Below are positions 1 through 6,806 of a stretch of 64,000 bases of DNA, one piece after another; position 1 is the stretch's first letter, and the number at the start of each line of letters is the position of its first letter. The notes under the pieces were generated by a model. That model saw nothing but the letters and a program-made list of their open reading frames with translations. It was not told the DNA's origin and ran no database searches. Source of the DNA: Pedobacter terrae (GTDB lineage: Bacteria > Bacteroidota > Bacteroidia > Sphingobacteriales > Sphingobacteriaceae); NCBI RefSeq assembly GCF_900100705.1, contig NZ_FNCH01000018.1, positions 1 to 64,000 of the forward strand, given 5' to 3'. The position numbers were made by a program, and so were the translations under genes.

Positions 1-66
1 GAAGTTAAGCCCACCAGAGCCGATGGTACTGCGGTAACACGTGGGAGAGTAGGTCGGTGCCAGATC
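1..66 (+). rRNA. rrf: 5S ribosomal RNA, 3' end (partial)
   Basis: The first bases match the conserved 3' half of bacterial 5S rRNA: the GAAGTTAAGCCC segment, then the helix IV/V region ending in GTGGGAGAGTAGGTCGGTGCC. The 5' half lies outside the window, so this is probably the end of an rRNA operon. The exact 3' end is estimated. A rho-independent hairpin follows directly. Confidence 0.93.
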
Positions 67-73
67 TTAAAAG

Positions 74-106
74 AAACCCTTCAGCAGAAATGTTGAAGGG
101 TTTTCT
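74..106 (+). terminator. Terminator of the rRNA operon
   Basis: A perfect 10-bp stem (74-83 AAACCCTTCA with 94-103 TGAAGGGTTT) has a 10-base loop and runs into a T-rich tail. It follows the 5S rRNA immediately, as expected for an rRNA operon terminator. Confidence 0.85.
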
Positions 107-276
107 TCGTTTATAGGGTTTTGGGCAGAGCGCGAAGGGCAAGGCATGGGAGGTTTCTCCACCATTGAGGAGTTAAGAAAAGTTTAGGGTTTGCTCCCGC
201 AGATCGCGCTGATCTCCGCAGAGACCATTCCATCATCCATTCCCCATCTTACCTTGTTTATTCCTCTTCTGTCCCC

Positions 277-410
277 GGTTAAATAGCCCTGATGGGAGCG
301 GTATCCCTTTTGGGTTAGGTATGTTTGTCTAACAGATAAACTTTCCCAAACGGATTGCAGCGTACAGCAGGACGGAACCCAACCTATGGGTAGGAAACTG
401 CGCTCCAAAA
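277..410 (+). ncRNA. Structured repeat element, copy 1 (candidate RNA motif)
   Basis: The copy starts with AATAGCCCTGATGG. GGAGCG (295-300) can pair with CGCTCC (401-406) to close the element. A long hairpin lies inside: ATCC at 303-306 with GGAT at 352-355, TTT/AAA, and GGG at 312-314 with CCC at 345-347. A conserved linker CGTACAGCAGGACGGA follows, then the hairpin ACCCA (377-381)/TGGGT (387-391). Copy 2 keeps the same architecture with different stem sequences. By memory it resembles dispersed Bacteroidota structured motifs such as Flavo-1, but I could not verify this. The strand is inferred. Confidence 0.5.
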
Positions 411-533
411 CCAGAAGCTTTTTCTACCATTAAGGAGTTAAGAGTTTGCTCCCGTAGATCACACTGATCTCCGCAGAGGCCATTCCGTCATTGATTTTGC
501 ATCTTATCTGTTTTTTTATTCTTCTTTCCCTGG

Positions 534-637
534 TTAATAGCCCTGATGGAAGTGAGCACGGAGCCAATTCTTCATTGGCGGAGTAAAACGTACAGCAGGA
601 CGGAACCTAACCTAAGGTAGGAAATTGCGCTCCAAAA
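534..637 (+). ncRNA. Structured repeat element, copy 2 (candidate RNA motif)
   Basis: This has the same design as the upstream copy. It starts TAATAGCCCTGATGG. GGA(A)GTG (548-554, one bulged A, one G-T pair) pairs with CGCTCC (628-633). A short hairpin GCCAAT (563-568)/ATTGGC (574-579) replaces the long one of copy 1. The conserved ACGTACAGCAGGACGGA block follows, then the hairpin ACCT (605-608)/AGGT (615-618). Loop and stem sequences differ from copy 1 while pairing is kept. Confidence 0.5.
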
Positions 638-695
638 TAGATCAAATATGCTTGTTAAAAGATGTGAAAACTTTCATCCTGAAAGTAATAAAACC

Positions 696-713
696 GTATT
701 ATTGTAGTAATAC
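696..713. promoter_or_regulatory. Inverted repeat just upstream of the protease gene
   Basis: GTATTA (696-701) and TAATAC (708-713) form a perfect 6-bp inverted repeat with a 6-base spacer, ending 6 bases before the first ATG of the protease gene. It could be an operator or a small 5' hairpin. Nothing in the sequence decides between these. Confidence 0.3.
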
Positions 714-719
714 ATACAT

Positions 720-2495
720 ATGATGATGATGAATGTGAACCTTAAGAAATTAACTTTTCTTGCTTTTATTTTGGGCTTAAATTTTAATGTTTTTGCACAA
801 AGTAAGAATGTACAACTCCCCGCAAATTGGTTTAACCTCGATTTATTGGAAAATGGATATTTCGGTATCAGTACAGAGAAACTATATCGCGAACTTTTAA
901 AAGATAAAAAACCTAAACAAAATGTTGTGGTGGCCGTAATAGATGGTGGTGTAGATACTACACATCCTGATCTAAAACGTGTTTTATGGACGAATAAAAA
1001 AGAGATTCCTGGAAATGGAATAGATGATGATGGCAATGGTTATATTGATGATATTCATGGCTGGAATTTTATTGGCTCTAAAAAGGGCAATCTGGAATTT
1101 GATAATCTGGAATTGGTTAGGTTGTTACGGATTTATACGCCAAAATATCAATCTACCACTAATTTAACCCCTTTAGACAGTGCCCAAAAAGAGGAATTTA
1201 GATTTTATAAGAAAATGGTAGGCGATTTCGGTAAAAAATACGAGGATGCCAGCAATACTTTTTCCGTTTTGATTGCCATAAACAAAGTTTTGGATACGGT
1301 AGCCAGGATCAACAAAAAAGAAATCCCGACGATGGATGATGTGGATCGCTATAAGGCTGATGACGAAACTGAAGAGCAGGTAAAAACAATCATCAGAAAA
1401 GGAGCAAGGGAAGATGGAAGTTTCGAGAAATTTTATAAGAGTATTAAAGAGGGATATAAGCAATACGATGCGATGTTAAAGTATAACTTAAATCCTAAAT
1501 ACGATATGCGTGCAGAACTGGTTGGCGATGACTACAGTAATGCTTACCAAAAGAATTATGGAAATGACGATGTTAAAGGGCCGGATGCTTTTCATGGTAC
1601 GCATGTTTCGGGAATCATTGGCGCCGATCGTACTAATTCGATAGGTATTATGGGGGTAGCCAATCAGGTAAGTATTATGGCGATCAGGGTGGTGCCGACA
1701 GGTGATGAACGTGATAAAGATGTAGCTAATGGTATCAGATATGCAGTGGATAATGGCGCGAAGGTAATTAACATGAGTTTCGGGAAAAGTTATAAATGGG
1801 ATAAAAAAGCGGTAGATTCTGCGGTAAAATATGCTGAACTTAAAGGTGTATTATTAGTGCATGCAGCCGGGAATGATAATCAAAATAACGATATCGAAGA
1901 GAATTTTCCCAATAAATTTTTTGATAGTAAAGAGGCAGAAGCTTATAAAGAAGCCAATAAAAAACCCGGAAAGCCAGATTTTACACCACCTAAGCCTATG
2001 GCACAAAATAATGGCATGGGTATGAGACCTCCTTATGACCGATCTACAATCGTAAAACCTGTGCCGGTAGACTCCACAAAGTTTAATTTGCCTCATGCTA
2101 ATAATTGGATTGAAGTAGGTGCCAGTGCTTATAAAGATGATGATAATCTGAAAGCCAGTTTCTCTAATTACGGTAAATACAGCGTTGACGTTTTTGCTCC
2201 TGGATTTTTAATCAACTCAACTGTTCCCAATAATAAATATGAAGAGGCCGATGGAACAAGTATGGCCTCTCCTGTTGTGGCCGGCCTGGCAGCATTAATT
2301 TTAAGCTATTATCCGGATTTAAAACCAACACAGGTACGGGAGATCATTATGAAATCGGTTTCAAAAGTGACACGCAAGATTAAGTACAAAAATGAGAGAG
2401 GCGAGAACACTAGGGTCCCTTTTAGCGAAATATGTGTGAGTGGAGGAATAGTTAATGCCTATAATGCGCTGAAATTGGCAGAAACTTATAAATAG
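720..2495 (+). CDS. Secreted subtilisin-like serine peptidase (S8 family)
   Basis: A 591-aa subtilase with the full catalytic triad: D75 in VAVIDGGVD, H295 in HGTHVSGIIG and S514 in GTSMASPVVAG. A hydrophobic leader ending in VFAQ (about residue 27) predicts export. Residues 85-285 form a long, charged insertion between the catalytic Asp and His blocks that standard subtilisins lack. Similar inserted subtilases are common in Bacteroidota. Four consecutive ATG codons open the frame, so the start may be 720, 723, 726 or 729; the leader is unaffected. The gene is monocistronic and convergent with the deacetylase operon. The substrate is unknown. Confidence 0.93.
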   Translation: MMMMNVNLKKLTFLAFILGLNFNVFAQSKNVQLPANWFNLDLLENGYFGISTEKLYRELLKDKKPKQNVVVAVIDGGVDTTHPDLKRVLWTNKKEIPGNGIDDDGNGYIDDIHGWNFIGSKKGNLEFDNLELVRLLRIYTPKYQSTTNLTPLDSAQKEEFRFYKKMVGDFGKKYEDASNTFSVLIAINKVLDTVARINKKEIPTMDDVDRYKADDETEEQVKTIIRKGAREDGSFEKFYKSIKEGYKQYDAMLKYNLNPKYDMRAELVGDDYSNAYQKNYGNDDVKGPDAFHGTHVSGIIGADRTNSIGIMGVANQVSIMAIRVVPTGDERDKDVANGIRYAVDNGAKVINMSFGKSYKWDKKAVDSAVKYAELKGVLLVHAAGNDNQNNDIEENFPNKFFDSKEAEAYKEANKKPGKPDFTPPKPMAQNNGMGMRPPYDRSTIVKPVPVDSTKFNLPHANNWIEVGASAYKDDDNLKASFSNYGKYSVDVFAPGFLINSTVPNNKYEEADGTSMASPVVAGLAALILSYYPDLKPTQVREIIMKSVSKVTRKIKYKNERGENTRVPFSEICVSGGIVNAYNALKLAETYK

Positions 2496-2549
2496 AATAA
2501 CATTTTTAGTTTTTTTGAAGCGCAAGGTTAATACTACTATTTGGGTTTG

Positions 2550-2636
2550 TTAGCGTGCTTGGCTGTATCCCTTCACTGTGTTCGGGATGTCACTTCGCCC
2601 GCCCGCCTGCAACGGGCAGGGGGGCTAAACACGCTG
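2550..2636. repeat. Palindromic intergenic element
   Basis: AGCGTG (2551-2556) pairs with CACGCT (2630-2635). Inside are GC-rich complementary blocks (CCTGC...GCAGG around 2605-2620). The element fills the gap between two convergent genes and is much richer in GC than its surroundings. It resembles the dispersed intergenic palindromes seen elsewhere in this window. It may help termination, but it lacks a T tract. Confidence 0.45.
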
Positions 2637-2672
2637 GTCACTGCCCTAAATGAAAATGATGATAACTTAAAC

Positions 2673-3452
2673 CTAATAGTTCAGGGTTTTAATAAAGTCC
2701 TGAAAGGTACCAAATGGGTAGCTTTTTGCTTTCATCCACGAAATAAGCGCTTCCATACGCTCAATCATTTTTGTACCGGTATTTTTCCTTACATAACCAG
2801 GGAAACCAAAACGCTCAAAATCGTTTAAATCTGTAAACTCCCAGGGGTGGAAATAAATGTTCAGGTATTTATCTTTTTTATACGTCCAGCTTGCTAATGT
2901 TTTGTAAATGCCTAAAGGCAGATTGTGGAAAGCGAGCCAAAATAGTGGGAAACGAATTAATGGGCTAACGGAAGCAGGAATCTGCAGAACATTATCTTTA
3001 ATAAAATGCGTTCGTGATATATTAAAGTTATTATAACGCCCTGGCAAATAAGTTGGATTAATCGAAGTATTGTAGGTATATCCGGCTTTCTCGATCTCCT
3101 TTTCATCAACAGGCATCATTCTCGCCATGCGGTAACCTGTAATTTCTTTTCCCGAAAGTTCTTCCAGCTTTAGTTTTGATTGAAGCAAATGTTCGGGTTT
3201 AAAATCAGAATGATAATAACCATGCGAAGCGAGTTCGTGTCCTGTTTCGGTAATCCGCTTAATCAGATCGGGGATATGCTCTGCAAAGGTAACGGTACAG
3301 AAAAAAGTTGCCTTCACATTGTAATTATCCAATATATCTAAAATGGTCAGGGTACCTGCTTTCGAAATGGCAATCTGATCTTCAAAAGAAATATCTTTTC
3401 CATATTCGAAAGGCATATCAAATTCTTCGATATCAAAACTTAACAATACCAT
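2673..3452 (-). CDS. Polysaccharide deacetylase (NodB/CE4-like)
   Basis: A 259-aa protein with the NodB homology domain. The N-terminal SFDIEEFD carries the metal/catalytic Asp (D7), and SHGYYH (H77, H81) gives the H-x3-H zinc site. There is no signal peptide, so a cytoplasmic or membrane-face role is likely, as for deacetylases that act on lipid-linked sugars. The start codon abuts the stop of the GT2 gene upstream (TAA then ATG, no gap). That implies translational coupling and a shared glycan or lipid pathway. The domain structure is clear; the substrate is not. Confidence 0.87.
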   Translation of the reverse strand: MVLLSFDIEEFDMPFEYGKDISFEDQIAISKAGTLTILDILDNYNVKATFFCTVTFAEHIPDLIKRITETGHELASHGYYHSDFKPEHLLQSKLKLEELSGKEITGYRMARMMPVDEKEIEKAGYTYNTSINPTYLPGRYNNFNISRTHFIKDNVLQIPASVSPLIRFPLFWLAFHNLPLGIYKTLASWTYKKDKYLNIYFHPWEFTDLNDFERFGFPGYVRKNTGTKMIERMEALISWMKAKSYPFGTFQDFIKTLNY

Positions 3453-4388
3453 TTATTTTTGTTGAATATTGGTTGAACGGATAATGTAATTCGGACGGTT
3501 TTTAGTTTGCATAAACATTTTTCCTACGTAAATGCCTATAATACCTAAGATAATAAGCTGAAGGCCTCCGAAGAAAACAATAGTCATAATGATAGATGCC
3601 CATCCAGAAACTTCAATATTGGCAAGGAAAGAATATATCACATACGGTATGTACAGAATAGAAGAAAACGAAAGAAAAAAGCCTAAGTAAACAGCGGTGT
3701 ACAACGGTTTAACGCTGAAGGATGTGATTCCATGTAAAGCTAACTTAATGAGTGTTTTAATTTGATAAGTACTTTCTCCAATTAATCTGGGAGAAGGCGT
3801 ATATGGAATACCAATTTGCTTAAAGCCAATCCATTTTACCATTCCACGCAAAAACAATTCGTATTCACTTATTTGTGATAACGTTTTTATTACTTTTTTA
3901 TCAATTAACCTATAGTCAGCAATCCCATCCTCCAAATTAATGTCTGAAAGAAAGTTAACTAGTTTATAAAATAATTTAGATCCTATTTTGTTTTTAAGTT
4001 TTGCGTGTGGATTTTTTTCCTGGCGATAGGCATACACAACTTCGTAACCAAGTTCCCATTGATGAATCATTTCTAGTATTAAAGATGGCGGATGTTGCAT
4101 ATCAGCATCAATAGTAACTAGAGCATCACCAGTTGCTAAGTCTATTCCCGCTTTTAAAGCCTGATCTTTGCCAAAATTTCTGGATAGCTCAATGAATTTT
4201 ACGGTCAAGTCGTTTAAACTAATCTCACGCGCTATATCTATTGAATTATCTTTACTTCCATCATCAATGATAATAATTTCATAATTATATAGCTGGTTAG
4301 TAAAAGTATCTTTAACAGCATTAATTATATGAGGAATATTAGCAGACTCATTATATGCTGGTATTATGATTGAAACTAATTTATTCAT
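3453..4388 (-). CDS. GT2 glycosyltransferase, polyprenyl-phosphate type
   Basis: A 311-aa protein. Residues 1-220 are a GT-A fold starting SIIIPAYNESANI, with the nucleotide/metal DAD motif in VTIDADMQHPP. Two C-terminal membrane segments follow (about 235-260 and 270-290). This is the layout of DPM1/ArnC/GtrB-like enzymes that load a sugar onto undecaprenyl phosphate at the inner membrane. The first 8 bases overlap the end of the upstream gene (ATGAATAA). The operon contains a likely acceptor enzyme and a deacetylase, so the three may build one modified lipid-linked sugar. Confidence 0.88.
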   Translation of the reverse strand: MNKLVSIIIPAYNESANIPHIINAVKDTFTNQLYNYEIIIIDDGSKDNSIDIAREISLNDLTVKFIELSRNFGKDQALKAGIDLATGDALVTIDADMQHPPSLILEMIHQWELGYEVVYAYRQEKNPHAKLKNKIGSKLFYKLVNFLSDINLEDGIADYRLIDKKVIKTLSQISEYELFLRGMVKWIGFKQIGIPYTPSPRLIGESTYQIKTLIKLALHGITSFSVKPLYTAVYLGFFLSFSSILYIPYVIYSFLANIEVSGWASIIMTIVFFGGLQLIILGIIGIYVGKMFMQTKNRPNYIIRSTNIQQK

Positions 4389-5568
4389 TATCGGTAATCA
4401 GATAAGATTCAAAATCTTCTTTCATCATTTGATAGATTATGGTTAGCCAAATGATAACGCAAGGTAGGGCTTTAAGCGAATATAGACGAATAAATTCTTT
4501 AACCGGCCCGGGGAAAATATCGGTTGGCGATAAGCTGGTTAATATAAACGCAAAAATAAACAAGGCAATAATCCACGCTTTTTTAGGATTTTGCTGCACC
4601 ATAAACCAAATGGCCACACCTGCAAAGGCGATAATATAAGTTGGTGATTCGGAACCGCTGCTAAATATGACGGTAAAAATAAGCGTCGATGCCAGTAACA
4701 TTAACCTAAAGCCAATATGTTTATATTGTTTAATCCGTAGATAAGGCAAACCGAACAATATTAATCCACCTAACAAAAATGGGGTATTCGGAATGTTGAT
4801 ATTACCTGTTATCCGTCTCACAATTCCCACTAAAGAAATATCCTGAAATGAGGTTAACGAAGCATTTATGTCGTTTTTATGGGCAAGCGAGTGATACCAG
4901 TCTGCGTATGATTGGATAACGAAGGCTGGCGATGAAATAGCTATCGGCAATGCAAAGAACACCGCAAATGCAATAAAACAGCCCAAAATAAATTTTAACT
5001 TATTTTTGGTAAAAAAGAAAAAAGCCAGTCCAACAATCCCATAAAGTTTTACCAATGTGCCAAAGGCAATAAAAAAGGCCGATTGCACCTCTTTCTTCTT
5101 AATCAAATAGGAGAAACTGAGCAATATTAATCCCGTTAGGGCAATGTTGAACTGAAAACTGAAGAGTGCTGTCAAAGCTTCATGCGCACAGATCCAAGCT
5201 ATTATTGTTCGTTTGTTAAGCGATATGGGCAGACTGTAAATTCCCCAAAGTAATATGGTTACATTGGCTATGTTCCACAGCATACAGCCCAATCCATCAG
5301 GTAATAAAGCAAAAGGCGCTATGAAAATAGAAAATACGGGTCCGTAGTAGCTGCTGTCCCGGTATTCGGGGTAATTATGGTACAAATTCTGCAAGTCGAC
5401 AGTATGCCAAAACACATATTTGAAGATCAGATAATTATTATAAGAATGGTGATGATATTGTTTAAAACCAGCCACTAAAGCTAATAGTAGATAAACAACA
5501 AATACACATTGCTTTTTTAAAAGTAATGAAGACAGTTTGCTGAGGTTATTTTTGGTAAAAATGTTCAT
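4381..5568 (-). CDS. Multi-pass membrane glycosyltransferase (GT87/DUF2029-like)
   Basis: A 395-aa integral membrane protein with about ten hydrophobic segments and an early extracytoplasmic-looking loop. The pattern fits polyprenyl-phosphate-sugar-dependent transferases of the GT87 type, but no single motif proves it. I chose the ATG at 5568 (MNIFTKNN); a longer frame to 5586 would need a TTG start. It is the first gene of a three-gene operon with the GT2 enzyme that would supply its lipid-linked donor. Confidence 0.65.
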   Translation of the reverse strand: MNIFTKNNLSKLSSLLLKKQCVFVVYLLLALVAGFKQYHHHSYNNYLIFKYVFWHTVDLQNLYHNYPEYRDSSYYGPVFSIFIAPFALLPDGLGCMLWNIANVTILLWGIYSLPISLNKRTIIAWICAHEALTALFSFQFNIALTGLILLSFSYLIKKKEVQSAFFIAFGTLVKLYGIVGLAFFFFTKNKLKFILGCFIAFAVFFALPIAISSPAFVIQSYADWYHSLAHKNDINASLTSFQDISLVGIVRRITGNINIPNTPFLLGGLILFGLPYLRIKQYKHIGFRLMLLASTLIFTVIFSSGSESPTYIIAFAGVAIWFMVQQNPKKAWIIALFIFAFILTSLSPTDIFPGPVKEFIRLYSLKALPCVIIWLTIIYQMMKEDFESYLITDNE

Positions 5569-5739
5569 TATAATTTGATGCCGCAATATAACTATTTCGT
5601 TACGTCAATGCGAAATAGATCTTCAGACTCCAGTCAATATTAATTAATTATGAAATTATTTATGGAATATCGATTTAGTAAATCATTTTACTAGTTTTAT
5701 TAAACCTGAACCAAATCAATCATCAATCTTAAAAAAACT

Positions 5740-6708
5740 ATGAGAAAATTACAACTGCCACTGTTAGTGGCCCTGGTGCTTACCTTTAGCGCCTGTAAAA
5801 AAGAACAACAAGAGACTGAAAAATTTTCCGGACCAAAACTTAAAGAAAATGTAAATCCAAGTGCGGCTTTATCAAGTTTTTCGCTTAATAACTGGATGAG
5901 CGTACTTGCCGATCAAAACAGCATAGCACTCATTTCTATCCCCGGTACGCACGATTCCGGCGCTACAATCGAACCTGTTTCAGGCACGGCTAAATGTCAG
6001 AACCTGAGCATTGCCAATCAATTAAATGCAGGCGTACGTTATCTTGATATCCGCTGCAGGCACATCGACAACGCTTTTGCCATTCATCATGGAGCCATTT
6101 ATCAAAATCTTAATTTTAATGATGTGCTGAATGCCTGTATCAATTTCCTGAACAGTCACCCAACAGAAGCCATTATTATGAGCGTAAAAGAAGAACATAC
6201 CCCATCGAACAATAGCCGTTCTTTTGAGCAAACATTCGACAGTTATGTACAGCAAAATCCCGCTAAGTGGGATTTAGGGAACAACATTCCTACTTTGGGC
6301 AGTATCCGTGGAAAAATCAGGTTGTTGAGAAGATTTTCAGGATCTTCATCAAAAGGGATTGATGCAACTGCATGGGCAGATAATACCACTTTCGATATCA
6401 ATAATGCTGCTGCAAATTTAAAGGTTCAGGATTTTTACAATGTTAATGATGTAAATACCAAGTGGACAAGAATAGAAACCTTATTAAATGAAGCCAAAAA
6501 TGATACTTCAAATAAACTTTACCTGAACTATGCAAGTGGTTATAAAGCTGGTGTATTCAGTATTCCAAGTATTACTACGGTGTCGAATTCAGTAAACCCA
6601 AAAATTACAACCTTTTTTACCAATAACATCCATGGTAAATTTGGTATTATTCCACTTGATTTTGCTGATTCCGGCAGAAGCCAATTAATTGTCAATACAA
6701 ACTTCTAA
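5740..6708 (+). CDS. PI-PLC X-domain lipoprotein
   Basis: A 322-aa lipoprotein with signal MRKLQLPLLVALVLTFSAC and a lipobox Cys at 19. A phosphatidylinositol-specific phospholipase C X-domain follows: SIPGTHDSGA gives the first catalytic His (H71), and FAIHHGAIY gives the second (H116/117). The TIM-barrel core spans roughly residues 50-320. Bacterial members cleave PI or GPI-type lipids without calcium; the substrate here is inferred only from the family. The gene is monocistronic and convergent with the arabinofuranosidase, with a shared terminator between them. Confidence 0.88.
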   Translation: MRKLQLPLLVALVLTFSACKKEQQETEKFSGPKLKENVNPSAALSSFSLNNWMSVLADQNSIALISIPGTHDSGATIEPVSGTAKCQNLSIANQLNAGVRYLDIRCRHIDNAFAIHHGAIYQNLNFNDVLNACINFLNSHPTEAIIMSVKEEHTPSNNSRSFEQTFDSYVQQNPAKWDLGNNIPTLGSIRGKIRLLRRFSGSSSKGIDATAWADNTTFDINNAAANLKVQDFYNVNDVNTKWTRIETLLNEAKNDTSNKLYLNYASGYKAGVFSIPSITTVSNSVNPKITTFFTNNIHGKFGIIPLDFADSGRSQLIVNTNF

Positions 6709-6746
6709 TCTTAACGCAGCGATTTATTGGTTCAGTATGAGTTAAA

Positions 6747-6780
6747 AAGGATGCACAGTCTGATCAGATTGTGCATCCTT
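6747..6780. terminator. Bidirectional terminator
   Basis: An 11-bp perfect stem (AAGGATGCACA 6747-6757 with TGTGCATCCTT 6770-6780) is flanked by A-rich sequence on the left and TTAATT on the right. It lies between the convergent PI-PLC and arabinofuranosidase genes, so it can serve both. Confidence 0.8.
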
Positions 6781-6806
6781 AATTGCACTGGTATTTTAAA
6801 TTGTAA

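Larger units (their letters stand above)
151..640. repeat. Tandem imperfect duplication, about 220-260 bp per unit
   Basis: The gene-free stretch after the rRNA terminator holds two related units. Both begin with a CCATT(G/A)AGGAGTTAAGA block (about 160 and 431), followed by TTTGCTCCCG(C/T)AGATC and CTGATCTCCGCAGAG blocks (190-223 and 445-478). Both end with a structured motif finishing in TGCGCTCCAAAA (410 and 637). They are diverged in the middle, so the duplication is old or the elements inserted separately. I see no coding potential. Confidence 0.75.

Noticed and set aside
184..408. Minus-strand ORF of 74 codons in the post-rRNA repeat
   Set aside because: It covers the structured repeat copy 1 and has no coding-like composition or homologous frame in copy 2.
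2541..2828. Plus-strand ORF of 95 codons
   Set aside because: It runs through a palindromic element and then antisense into the deacetylase gene.
5569..5586. TTG start extending the GT87-like protein by six residues
   Set aside because: The internal ATG at 5568 begins a normal N-terminus before the first helix. The extra residues add nothing.
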